DNA of 19,001 nt from Actinomycetes bacterium (GCA_023451265.1 JAEYAG010000183.1:1-19001), one strand, 5' to 3'. Shown: positions 8,445 to 15,298, counted from the first letter of the stretch. Program-made: numbers and translations. Notes: generated from the sequence alone by a model not told the origin.

Positions 8445-8471
8445 ACGGCCCGCGCACAGACGGCGGGCCGT
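8445..8471 (+). other. Inverted repeat (hairpin) in the leader of the AI-2E-family gene
   Basis: ACGGCCCGC (8445-8453) and GCGGGCCGT (8463-8471) are perfect complements with a nine-base loop. The repeat lies between the candidate -10 and the Shine-Dalgarno GGGGGAA (8494-8500). No T tract follows, so it does not look like a terminator. It may stabilise the 5' end, bind a dimeric regulator, or have no function. Confidence 0.6.
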
Positions 8472-8502
8472 CGGCATCCTGACTGACGGATTCGGGGGAA
8501 CC

Positions 8503-9582
8503 ATGAAACTGCAGCACCCGTTCCGCACCGCGCTGATCGCGACGCTCGGTGTGGGCGTCGGCATCCTGCTCATCACGAGTGTGCAGACGCTGTCGACGAT
8601 CCTGCTCTATGTGGGCACGGCCCTCTTCCTGGCGCTGGGCCTCGACCCGGCCGTGTCGTGGCTCGAGCGACGCGGGCTCCCCCGCTGGGCGGCGCTGCTC
8701 ATCACGTTCGCCGCCGTGCTGGCGGTGTTCGCGGGCATCATCCTCATCGTGATCCCCGTGCTCGTGGGGCAGATCTCGCAGCTGGTCACGCAGATCCAGA
8801 AGCTCGTGCAGAGCGCGGTCGACGGCGAATGGAACCCCGTCGATGCCGTCTCGGACTGGTTGCACAGCGTCTTCCCCGCGCTCGACGTCGACAAGGTCTT
8901 CACCTCCATCTCGCAGTGGTACGAGTCGCTCGACCTCGGCCAGATCGGCGGCGCCGCGACCGGGGCGGTGCTCTCGATCGGCGCGGGCATCGTCTCCGGG
9001 TTCACCGGCGCGATCATCGTGCTCATCCTGACGATCTACTTCACGGCCTCCACGCCGAGCCTCAAGGCGTCGGTGTACCAGCTCGTCCCGGCGTCCAAGC
9101 GCGCCCGCTTCATCGACCTGTCCGAGCAGATCACGGCGTCGGTCGGCTACTACGTCATGGGGCAGGTCAGCCTGGGTGTCATCAACGGCATCCTGAGCGC
9201 GATCTTCCTCACGATCATCCAGGCGCCCTTCCCGGCCGTGCTCGCCGTCGTGGCGTTCTTCTTCTCGCTGATCCCGCTCGTGGGAACGCTGACCGGCTCG
9301 GCGATCATCATCCTCGTGTGCCTCATCCCGGGTCTCGGCTCGCCGTTGACGGCGCTCGTCGCGCTCATCTGGTACGCCGTGTACATGCAGGTGGAGGCCT
9401 ACGTCCTCTCGCCGCGCATCATGAACCGCGCCGTGTCGGTGCCGGGCGCCGTCGTCGTGATCGCGGCGCTGGCCGGTGGGTCGCTCCTCGGCCTGCTGGG
9501 TGCGCTCATCGCGATCCCGGTCGCCGCGAGCATCCTCATCATCTACCGCCAGGTGATCATCCCGCGGCAGAACGAGTTGTGA
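8503..9582 (+). CDS. AI-2E family transporter (TqsA/YdiK/PerM type membrane protein)
   Basis: Polytopic inner-membrane protein of 359 aa, the usual length for this family (Pfam AI-2E_transport). Hydrophobic segments occur near residues 10-26, 29-47, 62-88, 150-180, 205-235, 240-275, 280-300 and 315-350. A soluble amphipathic region (about 90-148) lies between segments three and four, as expected. The family signature near the end is visible as EAYVLSPRIMNRAVSVPG, which precedes the last helices. The start is ATG 8503 with GGGGGAA just upstream; the same frame stays open to 8407 but those codons look non-coding. The substrate is not predictable: members have been linked to autoinducer-2 export, sodium/proton antiport or unknown cargo. 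It is monocistronic and convergent with the hydrolase gene, with a hairpin in the 24-base gap. Confidence 0.88.
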   Translation: MKLQHPFRTALIATLGVGVGILLITSVQTLSTILLYVGTALFLALGLDPAVSWLERRGLPRWAALLITFAAVLAVFAGIILIVIPVLVGQISQLVTQIQKLVQSAVDGEWNPVDAVSDWLHSVFPALDVDKVFTSISQWYESLDLGQIGGAATGAVLSIGAGIVSGFTGAIIVLILTIYFTASTPSLKASVYQLVPASKRARFIDLSEQITASVGYYVMGQVSLGVINGILSAIFLTIIQAPFPAVLAVVAFFFSLIPLVGTLTGSAIIILVCLIPGLGSPLTALVALIWYAVYMQVEAYVLSPRIMNRAVSVPGAVVVIAALAGGSLLGLLGALIAIPVAASILIIYRQVIIPRQNEL

Positions 9583-9583
9583 G

Positions 9584-9601
9584 CCGCGCCATCCGGCGCG
9601 G
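9584..9601. terminator. Short hairpin between convergent genes, possible bidirectional terminator
   Basis: CCGCGCC (9584-9590) pairs with GGCGCGG (9595-9601) around the loop ATCC. It fills most of the 24-base gap between the stop codons of the AI-2E gene and the hydrolase gene. There is no T tract on either strand, so efficient intrinsic termination is uncertain; position and stem are the evidence. Confidence 0.5.
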
Positions 9602-9606
9602 GGCGA

Positions 9607-10320
9607 TCAGTCCTCTGTCCACTCCGTCGGCAGCGGCAGCGCGTCGGGGTTGACCGCCGCGACGATCTCGGTGAGCACGCGCCGGGTCTGGTTCTCCCCC
9701 ACCCACAGATGCTTGCCGCCCTCGACGGCGATGAGCGTCGCGTGGTCGATGGGGGCGAACCGGCGGCGCGCCTCGTCGGGCCGCAGGTAGTCATCGAGCT
9801 CGGGCACGAGCACGACGACGGCGCGCGGCTCGCCCGCCCACGCCGCCACCTCGGCATCCGTCGCCCGGTGCAGGGGCGGCGAGAGCAGGATGATGCCGTC
9901 CACCGGGTGGTCCCTGCCGTATTTCAGCGCGAGCTCCGTGCCGAAGGACCAGCCCACGAGCCAGGGATGCGGTAGCGCTCGCTCGCGCACGAACTCCATC
10001 GCCGCGGCGACGTCGAACGCCTCTGCGCGGCCGCCGTCGAAGGCGCCCTCGCTCGTGCCGCGGGCCGACGTCGTCCCCCGCGTGTTGAAGCGCAGCACGG
10101 CGAGGTCGGCGAGAGCGGGCAGCCGCCCCGCGGCCTTGCGCAGGATGTGCGAGTCCATGAATCCCCCGGCCGTCGGCAGGGGGTGCAGCGTCACGAGGGT
10201 CGCCACCGGAGGACGATCCACGGGGGTGGCGAGTTCGCCGACGAGGGTGAGGCCGTCGAGGGTGTGCAGCTCGATGTCCTCGCGGCGGGCGGGAAGCAGG
10301 ACGGGGCCGCGGATCTCCAT
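9607..10320 (-). CDS. Alpha/beta-hydrolase (dienelactone-hydrolase / KANL3-Tex30-like fold)
   Basis: Cytosolic alpha/beta-hydrolase of 237 aa, substrate unknown. Visible landmarks are TLHPLPTAGGFMDSHI (about 44-59, oxyanion-hole strand), RFNTRGTTSARG (78-88) and the nucleophile elbow GWSFG with S125. ELDDYLRP supplies the acid D176 or D177, and GGKHLW supplies the catalytic H204. The order HPxP, RFNxRG, GxSxG, D, H fits short bacterial hydrolases often annotated as dienelactone hydrolase-like. The start is ATG 10320, which shares its A with the TGA of the upstream zinc-finger gene (TGATG), so translation is probably coupled. No signal peptide is visible. It is the last gene of a three-gene transcript that begins at the promoter near 11362-11390. 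Confidence 0.83.
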   Translation of the reverse strand: MEIRGPVLLPARREDIELHTLDGLTLVGELATPVDRPPVATLVTLHPLPTAGGFMDSHILRKAAGRLPALADLAVLRFNTRGTTSARGTSEGAFDGGRAEAFDVAAAMEFVRERALPHPWLVGWSFGTELALKYGRDHPVDGIILLSPPLHRATDAEVAAWAGEPRAVVVLVPELDDYLRPDEARRRFAPIDHATLIAVEGGKHLWVGENQTRRVLTEIVAAVNPDALPLPTEWTED

Positions 10321-10601
10321 CAGCCGATCCTCCAGCACGCGGTGTGCCAGTGGCGGCGCGCGGCGAGATCGGCGGCGTCGCCCAGCACGCCGTCGGCGCG
10401 CCACACCACGAGGTGCGCGGTGCGCGGCGGGATGTCGCGGCCGCATCCGGGGCACGTGTAGGTCTTCTGCGCCTGCGTCTGACCGACGGGCTGCACCGTG
10501 TAGGACACGCCGCGACGCGTCTCGGTGCGCTTCCAGCCGCTCAGCAGCCGGTCGAACGAGTCGTCGGCGGGTGCCGGCTGGCGCCGGTTCGCGCGTGGCA
10601 T
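10320..10601 (-). CDS. Small zinc-finger protein of the actinobacterial 'ATP/GTP-binding protein' type
   Basis: 93-aa protein. Its N-terminus is basic and disordered (RANRRQP), followed by a segment around SGWKRTE, then a likely metal site: C50-x2-C53, H63, and H84-x-H86-x2-C89 (motifs CPGCG, AHLVVW, HWHTACW). That pattern resembles a treble-clef or HNH-like knuckle. Homologues are widespread in Actinobacteria and, as I recall, are labelled 'ATP/GTP-binding protein', but I see no Walker A motif, so I do not endorse that name. Start ATG 10601 lies four bases after the stop of the preceding gene. The frame continues upstream to 10775, but that part overlaps the lysozyme-like gene and looks like a shadow. 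Nucleic-acid binding is plausible but unproven. Confidence 0.75.
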   Translation of the reverse strand: MPRANRRQPAPADDSFDRLLSGWKRTETRRGVSYTVQPVGQTQAQKTYTCPGCGRDIPPRTAHLVVWRADGVLGDAADLAARRHWHTACWRIG

Positions 10602-10605
10602 GCGG

Positions 10606-11352
10606 TCAGTACCAGCCCTTGGCCTGCGAGTGACCCCAGGCGCCGCAAGGGGTCGCGTAGCGGCCCGAGATGTAGCCGAGACCCCAGGTGATCTGCGTGG
10701 CGGGGTTGGTCTCCCAATCCGCGCCGGCGGAGGCCATCTTGTTCCCGGGGAGCGCCTGGGGGATGCCGTAGGCACCGCTGCCGGCGTTGTACGCGCCGAC
10801 GCGCCAACCCGACTCCTTGTTCCACAGCGCGACCAGGCACGCGAACTCGTCGTCGCCCCATCCGCGCTCGAGCACCATCGAATACGCGATCGCCTGGGCC
10901 GTGCCGGGGTCGGGAGCGACGAACGGCGGGGTCCAGGAGCGCGAACCGGATGCCGACGACGACCCGGTCGAGGTCGGTGTCGGCGTCGGGGTGGGCTTGG
11001 GAGTCACGTACACGGAGTACACGATGCCGTCGCGCCCGAGGCCGCTCGCCTGCTTCTGCTCCGTATCGGCCTCCGACGCCGCGAGGTACGCCTGAGCGTC
11101 GGCGATGGTGGAGGCGTACAGGGACACCGGGTCGAGCTCCGCGGCATGCGCATCCGTCCCCGTCGCCGTCAGCGGGCCGATGTAGGCCGCACCGAAGCCG
11201 AGCACCGCGAGCACCGCGAACACGCTCATGGCGCCGCGGCGGCGCGACCAGCGCGCGGGCTTCGGAGGGGACCCCGGTGCCGCCCGACGCACCGCAGCAT
11301 CCGCCCGTCGCGTGCGGTCGGCTGTCGGGGTCAGCTCGGCATCGGAAGTCAC
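10606..11352 (-). CDS. Secreted aggregation-promoting factor C-terminal-like / lysozyme-fold protein
   Basis: 248-aa exported protein likely to act on peptidoglycan. A long basic N-region (SRRRG, to about 40) precedes a hydrophobic segment (42-60), with AHA/AEL a good signal-peptidase site after residue 70; if uncleaved it is a membrane anchor. Residues 71-115 may be helical. A Thr/Pro-rich linker (about 117-140, TPTPTPTSTG) leads to the C-terminal domain (about 148-248). That domain carries LWNKESGW, with E180 in the position of the lysozyme-family catalytic Glu, then GAYGIPQALPG, NPATQITWGLGYI and CGAWGHSQ. C172 and C236 could form a disulfide. The motifs match the aggregation-promoting-factor C-terminal-like domain; I cannot show activity. 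GTG 11352 is the start because a strong promoter places the transcript start within a few bases of it, so the mRNA is probably leaderless. Confidence 0.85.
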   Translation of the reverse strand: MTSDAELTPTADRTRRADAAVRRAAPGSPPKPARWSRRRGAMSVFAVLAVLGFGAAYIGPLTATGTDAHAAELDPVSLYASTIADAQAYLAASEADTEQKQASGLGRDGIVYSVYVTPKPTPTPTPTSTGSSSASGSRSWTPPFVAPDPGTAQAIAYSMVLERGWGDDEFACLVALWNKESGWRVGAYNAGSGAYGIPQALPGNKMASAGADWETNPATQITWGLGYISGRYATPCGAWGHSQAKGWY

Positions 11353-11361
11353 AGTGTTCCG

Positions 11362-11390
11362 ATTCTAGCCAGCCACCGGCGCGGTGTCAT
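11362..11390 (-). promoter_or_regulatory. Sigma70-type promoter giving a near-leaderless transcript
   Basis: On the minus strand, ATGACA (11390-11385, five of six matches to TTGACA), a 17-base spacer, and TAGAAT (11367-11362) form the best promoter I see in the window. Only nine bases separate the -10 from GTG 11352, so transcription should start within about three bases of the start codon. It lies in the 46-base gap after the DivIVA-type gene and should drive the lysozyme-like, zinc-finger and hydrolase genes. Confidence 0.7.
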
Positions 11391-11398
11391 GCGACGCG

Positions 11399-11980
11399 TC
11401 AGACGACGGCGAGCATGACCTCGACGGTCGCGTCGAGCACGGCGTCCACCTGGGCCTCGTTGTACCCGCGCCGCTGCATGCGGAAGGCGACGGAGCGCAC
11501 CTGATCGACCGTCACCGTCTCCCCCTCCTCCAGGAAGCGCGCGAGCTTGTCGGCGACGAGGTCCACCTCGTCGACGCGGTAGCCGAACCGCAGCAGTCCC
11601 ACGCGGCGGAAGCGGCGCCCTTTGGGACGGGTGAGACGGTCGAGGATCTCCTGCGCCAGCTGGCGCGACTGGCCGACCCAGGCGCGGGCGCCGGCGCGCG
11701 AGAGCGCCTGCTCGCGCTCCCGCGCGGCGAAGGCATCCTCGATGCGGCCGAGCGCCGCATCCACGGCGGCGACCTGGTAGCCGCGCTTGACGAGGGGGAA
11801 CGCGACCGTGCGCACCGTCGCGGAGTCGACGTCGGAGGACTCGGGCGCCTCGAACGCGGCGCGGGCGCGCGCGAGGAACGCGTCGACGTCCTCGGGGCGG
11901 TAGCCGCGCGTGCGTCCGGACGTGCGGGGGAAGGGACTGGCCGCCGCCGCGGGGGCGTCGGCGATCACCGTGTCGGTCAT
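11399..11980 (-). CDS. DivIVA-domain repeat protein
   Basis: 193-aa cytosolic protein. The opening block FPRTSGRTRGYRPEDVDAFL (17-36) is the classic N-terminal DivIVA motif, which in DivIVA/Wag31 binds curved membrane at poles and septa. Unlike Wag31 it has no long coiled-coil tail. The GY-x4-VD core recurs as RGYQVAAVDAAL (66-77), FGYRVDEVDLVA (132-143) and RGYNEAQVDAVL (171-182), giving four copies. Several are preceded by a V-R-x-V-x-F strand (55-61, 161-166). Start ATG 11980 overlaps the cdsA stop as ATGA, so it is probably co-translated with the CDP-diacylglycerol synthase. A role in positioning envelope or lipid enzymes is inference. A promoter for the next gene begins right after its stop. 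Confidence 0.82.
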   Translation of the reverse strand: MTDTVIADAPAAAASPFPRTSGRTRGYRPEDVDAFLARARAAFEAPESSDVDSATVRTVAFPLVKRGYQVAAVDAALGRIEDAFAAREREQALSRAGARAWVGQSRQLAQEILDRLTRPKGRRFRRVGLLRFGYRVDEVDLVADKLARFLEEGETVTVDQVRSVAFRMQRRGYNEAQVDAVLDATVEVMLAVV

Positions 11981-13041
11981 GAGCTCACCATCGGGAAGAA
12001 CAGGAAGTACAGCGCCAGTGCGGCCGCCGCGGAGGGAAGGATCGAGTCGAGTCGGTCGAGCACACCGCCGTGACCGGGCAGCCAGGAGCTCATGTCCTTG
12101 ATGCCGAGGTCGCGCTTGATCATCGACTCGCCGAGGTCGCCCACCGTCGCGCAGCCGAGGATCACGAGGCCGAAGACGATGCCGACCCAGATGGGGACAT
12201 GGAGGACGAGCAGTCCGTACCCTCCGGCGATCGCCATCGTGGCGACGGCGCCACCGGCGAAGCCCTCCCAGGTCTTCTTGGGGCTGATGCGCGGCGCCAT
12301 CGGGTGTTTGCCGAAGGCCAGCCCACTGGCGTAGGCGCCGGTGTCGGCGGCGACGGCGGCGACGATCATGCCGAGCAGCCAGTACTCCCCCTGCTCCTGC
12401 CGCAGCAGCACGAGCGTGAGGCTCGCCAGGAACGACACGTACACGGCGACGAACCCGGTCACCAGCACGTCGGTGAGCACATCGCCGTAGCGGCGGCCGT
12501 CATGGGCCGCCATCTGGGCGAGCAGACGCCAGACGATGAGCGCCGCGACGCACGCGAACGTGATGACCCAGTGGGTCCAGTGCCCCAGGAAGAACCCGGA
12601 CAGCATGATGACGGCGCCGACGACCAGCTGCGGGACCACGTCGATGCGCCGCCCCGCCGTCTGGAGGGCGCGACTGAACTCGAACACGCCCAGCAGGCAC
12701 ACCGGGATCGCGAAGATCAGGAACAGCGACTTCACGAACAGCAGCGAGCCGAGCACCACCGCCCCGATCGCCAGACCGATGAGGATGGCCAGCAGCAGAT
12801 TCCGCCCGGTGCGGGCGTTGATGCGGTCGTTGACCTGCTCGAAGTCGGCCTTCGCGCGGTCGATCTGCTGCTCGAACTCGCTGCGCGCCGCCCTCACGTG
12901 AGCCTGGAAGCTCGACCCGGCGTCGGCATCGGCGATCGCCCGTCGCGCCTCCGCGCGCGTCAGCGGCGGAGCGTCCTGCGCTGCCGCATCCGTCGCATCG
13001 GGATCGCGGAACGCGGGCGGTTCGCCGGAGGGATCGGTCAT
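11977..13041 (-). CDS. cdsA: Phosphatidate cytidylyltransferase (CDP-diacylglycerol synthase)
   Basis: Makes CDP-diacylglycerol from phosphatidate and CTP, the branch point for membrane phospholipids (in actinobacteria also phosphatidylinositol). 354 aa. The C-terminal part shows ADTGAY (D233), SPKKTWEGFAGG (253-264) and the complete family signature SMIKRDLGIKD followed by PGHGGVLDRLDS (307-333). About eight membrane segments lie between 81 and 350. Residues 1-80 are an extra hydrophilic region: an acidic, proline-containing start, then a charged, probably helical stretch (28-78) that E. coli CdsA lacks. ATG 13041 lies nine bases after the frr stop; GAGG lies about 13 bases upstream of it. 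The stop overlaps the DivIVA-type gene. The order pyrH-frr-cdsA is the widely conserved bacterial one. Confidence 0.96.
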   Translation of the reverse strand: MTDPSGEPPAFRDPDATDAAAQDAPPLTRAEARRAIADADAGSSFQAHVRAARSEFEQQIDRAKADFEQVNDRINARTGRNLLLAILIGLAIGAVVLGSLLFVKSLFLIFAIPVCLLGVFEFSRALQTAGRRIDVVPQLVVGAVIMLSGFFLGHWTHWVITFACVAALIVWRLLAQMAAHDGRRYGDVLTDVLVTGFVAVYVSFLASLTLVLLRQEQGEYWLLGMIVAAVAADTGAYASGLAFGKHPMAPRISPKKTWEGFAGGAVATMAIAGGYGLLVLHVPIWVGIVFGLVILGCATVGDLGESMIKRDLGIKDMSSWLPGHGGVLDRLDSILPSAAAALALYFLFFPMVSS

Positions 13042-13050
13042 GCGCAGGCC

Positions 13051-13605
13051 TCAGACCTCGAGGAGCTCGGCCTCTTTGCGCTTGAGCGCGTCGTCGATCT
13101 CGTCGACGTGAGAACGCGTGATCGCGTCGAGCTCCTTCTCGGCGCGCACGAGCTCGTCCTCGCCGACCTCGCTCTTGAGCGCGTCCAGCTCGTCCTTGGA
13201 CTTGCGGCGGATGCCGCGCAGGTGCACCTTCGCGTCCTCCCCCTTGCTGCGCACGAGCTTGACGTACTCCTTGCGTCGCTCGGCGGTCAGCTCGGGCATG
13301 GTGACGCGCACGATGTTGCCGTCGTTCGACGGGTTCGCGCCGAGGTTCGGCATGTCGCGGATCGCCTGCTCGATGGCCTTCAGCGCCGACTTGTCGTACG
13401 GGGTCACCACGACCGTGCGCGCCTCGGGGGTGTTCAGCGACGCCAGCTGCGCAAGCGGCGTCGGCGAGCCGTAGTAGTCCACCAGGATCTTCTGGAACAG
13501 CTGGGGGTTCGCGCGTCCCGTGCGGACAGTGGCGAAGTCGTCCTTCGCCGCCTCCACAGCACGGTCCATGCGGGCGGTCGTGTCGGCCAGGATCTCGGCG
13601 ATCAC
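13051..13605 (-). CDS. frr: Ribosome recycling factor
   Basis: Splits post-termination ribosomes together with EF-G. The 184-aa product has the usual length and fold blocks: DDFATVRTGRANPQLF (about 22-37), DYYGSPTPLAQLA, TPYDKSALKAIEQAI, NPSNDGNIVRVTMP and LTAERRKEYVK, ending in a charged C-terminal helix. Two GTG codons, 13611 and 13605, compete as start. I chose 13605 because GGAG (13614-13611) sits five bases before it, whereas that same GGAG overlaps the first GTG and cannot serve it. The product then begins MIAEILADTTARMD, as homologues do. The gene follows pyrH by about 57 bases, with a possible internal promoter, and precedes cdsA by nine bases. Confidence 0.96.
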   Translation of the reverse strand: MIAEILADTTARMDRAVEAAKDDFATVRTGRANPQLFQKILVDYYGSPTPLAQLASLNTPEARTVVVTPYDKSALKAIEQAIRDMPNLGANPSNDGNIVRVTMPELTAERRKEYVKLVRSKGEDAKVHLRGIRRKSKDELDALKSEVGEDELVRAEKELDAITRSHVDEIDDALKRKEAELLEV

Positions 13606-13610
13606 GGTCA

Positions 13611-13614
13611 CTCC
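13611..13614 (-). promoter_or_regulatory. Ribosome binding site that decides the frr start
   Basis: GGAG on the minus strand, five bases before GTG 13605. The first G of the rival GTG (13611) is the last base of this site, which argues against that longer start. Confidence 0.6.
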
Positions 13615-13636
13615 ATTCGTCGTTGCGTCAGGGGAA

Positions 13637-13642
13637 AGTCTA
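13637..13642 (-). promoter_or_regulatory. Possible -10 element between pyrH and frr
   Basis: TAGACT on the minus strand, about 31 bases before GTG 13605, in the gap after the pyrH stop. No good -35 is visible. It may give frr-cdsA an internal promoter. Confidence 0.25.
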
Positions 13643-13662
13643 GTGCGGGCGGATGCCGCGAC

Positions 13663-14382
13663 TCAGACCGTGACGAGCGTGCCGATCGACTCTCCGAGCA
13701 GCGCGCGGGTCACGTTGCCGGCCGGCTCCATGCCGAACACGCGCATGTCGATGCCGTTGTCCATGCACAGGCTGAACGCCGTCGAGTCCACGACCTTCAG
13801 GCCGCGCTGCAGGGCGTCCTGGTAGGTGATCCGGTCGATCTTGGTGGCCGTGGCATCCTTCTTGGGATCGGCCGTGTACACGCCGTCCACACCGTTCTTC
13901 GCGACGAGGACCTCGTCGGCGCCGATCTCCAGCGCCCGCTGGGCGGCGACGGTGTCGGTGGAGAAGTAGGGCAGGCCGGCGCCGGCGCCGAAGATGACGA
14001 CGCGGCCCTTCTCCATGTGGCGCTCCGCGCGACGCGGGATGTAGGGCTCGGCGACCTGGGTCATCGAGATGGCGGACTGCACCCGGGTGGCGGCGCCCGC
14101 CTGCTCGAGGAAGTCCTGCAGGGCGAGGGCGTTCATGACGGTGCCGAGCATGCCCATGTAGTCGGCGCGACCGCGGTCCATGCCGCGCTGGCTGAGCTCG
14201 GCGCCGCGGAAGAAGTTCCCCCCGCCGACGACGATCGACACCTCCACGCGGTCCACCGCCGCCGCGATCTCGCGGGCGATCTGGCCGACGACGTCGGGGT
14301 TGACCCCGAGCTGCCCTCCCCCGAAAGCCTCGCCGGACAGCTTCAGCAGGACGCGACGGCGTCCGGTGTTCTCATCGATCAC
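13663..14382 (-). CDS. pyrH: UMP kinase
   Basis: Phosphorylates UMP to UDP in pyrimidine nucleotide synthesis; the bacterial enzyme is a hexamer of the amino-acid-kinase fold, usually activated by GTP and inhibited by UTP. 239 aa, normal length. Visible motifs are LLKLSGEAFGG (12-22, with K14 for phosphate binding), VVGGGNFFRG (51-60), RADYMGMLGTVMNALAL (72-88, UMP site), GAGLPYFSTDTVAAQRA (about 132-150) and KNGVDGVYTADPKKD (nucleotide loop). The start is GTG 14382 with GAGAGGA about ten bases upstream. It is the first gene after the tsf terminator and probably has its own promoter in the 14383-14427 stretch. Confidence 0.97.
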   Translation of the reverse strand: MIDENTGRRRVLLKLSGEAFGGGQLGVNPDVVGQIAREIAAAVDRVEVSIVVGGGNFFRGAELSQRGMDRGRADYMGMLGTVMNALALQDFLEQAGAATRVQSAISMTQVAEPYIPRRAERHMEKGRVVIFGAGAGLPYFSTDTVAAQRALEIGADEVLVAKNGVDGVYTADPKKDATATKIDRITYQDALQRGLKVVDSTAFSLCMDNGIDMRVFGMEPAGNVTRALLGESIGTLVTV

Positions 14383-14406
14383 GCAGGGGTTCCTCTCGTC
14401 GGATGC

Positions 14407-14412
14407 AGACTA
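14407..14412 (-). promoter_or_regulatory. Possible -10 element for pyrH
   Basis: TAGTCT on the minus strand, 25 bases before GTG 14382 and just after the tsf terminator. No recognisable -35; the expected position falls inside the terminator stem. Supported mainly by its place between a terminator and a gene start. Confidence 0.3.
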
Positions 14413-14427
14413 TCGAAGCGGGCATGG

Positions 14428-14465
14428 GAAAGGGGGCCCGCATCCGTGAATGCGGGCCCCCTTTC
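14428..14465 (-). terminator. Strong hairpin terminator after tsf
   Basis: A perfect 16-bp stem (14428-14443 with 14450-14465; arms GAAAGGGGGCCCGCAT and its complement) closes a six-base loop. It begins five bases after the tsf stop. Beyond the stem there is no T run on the minus strand apart from the TTT inside the arm, so it is GC-rich and U-poor, a form common in high-GC actinobacteria. It separates rpsB-tsf from pyrH-frr-cdsA. Confidence 0.85.
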
Positions 14466-14470
14466 GCGGC

Positions 14471-15298
14471 TTACGCGCCGACCTTGAAGCGGGCGAAGTC
14501 GGTGATCGTGATCCCCGCGTCGCCGGCGACCTTGGCGACGGACAGCTTGTTGTCCTTCGCGTAGTCCTGGTCGAGCAGGGCGACCTGCTTGAAGAACGCG
14601 TTCACACGGCCCTCGACGATCTTCGGCAGGGCGGCCTCGGGCTTGCCCTCGTTGCGGGAGATCTCCGTGACGATCTCGCGCTCCTTCTCGACCTCGGCGG
14701 CCGGGACCTCGTCGCGGCTGAGGTAGGAGGGGTTCGCGAAGGAGATGTGCTGCGCGATCGAGCGGGCGGTCTCCGCGTCGTCGCCGGTGTAGGCGAGGAC
14801 GACGCCGACCTGGGGCGGCAGGTCCTTGCTGGTCTTGTGCAGGTAGATCTCGAACTTGTCGCCCGAGAGGGTGCGCACGCGACGCAGTTCGACCTTCTCG
14901 CCGATGATCGCGGCCTCGTCGGAGATGAGGTCGGCGACGGGCTTGCCGTCGGCATCCGCGGCCAGAGCCGCCTCGACCGAGTCGGCGCCGACGCCGGCGG
15001 CCGCGGCGAGCACCTTGTCGGCGAGGGCCAGGAAGCGGTCGTTCTTCGCGACGAAGTCGGTCTCGGTGTTCAGCTCGAGGATCGTGACCTTGCCGTCCTT
15101 CTCCGTGGCGGCGACGAGGCCCTCCGAGGTGGAGCGGTCGGCACGCTTGGCGTTGCCCTTCGCGCCCTTCAGGCGGAGGATCTCGACGGCCTTTTCGAGG
15201 TCGCCGTCGGCCTCCTCGAGAGCCTTCTTGGTGTCGACCATGCCCGTGCCGAGCTGCTCGCGCAGGGCCTTGATGTCGGCGATGGTGAAGTTGGCCAT
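14471..15298 (-). CDS. tsf: Elongation factor Ts
   Basis: Guanine-nucleotide exchange factor that regenerates EF-Tu-GTP in translation. 275 aa. The N-terminal UBA-like domain holds the family block LREQLGTGMVDTKKALEEADGD (split at 12-33). The core carries the EF-Tu contact motif TDFVAKNDRF (80-89), and the later core is typical up to DFARFKVGA. Start ATG 15298 has AAGGAG nine bases upstream and gives the conserved MANFTIADIKALR; the frame continues upstream to 15451 through the intergenic hairpin, but that stretch is non-coding. It lies 103 bases after rpsB and ends at a strong terminator. Confidence 0.98.
   Translation of the reverse strand: MANFTIADIKALREQLGTGMVDTKKALEEADGDLEKAVEILRLKGAKGNAKRADRSTSEGLVAATEKDGKVTILELNTETDFVAKNDRFLALADKVLAAAAGVGADSVEAALAADADGKPVADLISDEAAIIGEKVELRRVRTLSGDKFEIYLHKTSKDLPPQVGVVLAYTGDDAETARSIAQHISFANPSYLSRDEVPAAEVEKEREIVTEISRNEGKPEAALPKIVEGRVNAFFKQVALLDQDYAKDNKLSVAKVAGDAGITITDFARFKVGA

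Noticed and set aside
8308..8502. Possible small RNA gene in the divergent gap, because of the strong hairpin.
   Set aside because: No terminator-like end and no recognised family; the hairpin is better explained as part of the transporter gene's leader.
13606..13611. Longer frr start at GTG 13611.
   Set aside because: The only Shine-Dalgarno, GGAG, overlaps this codon, and the shorter product matches family length and N-terminus.
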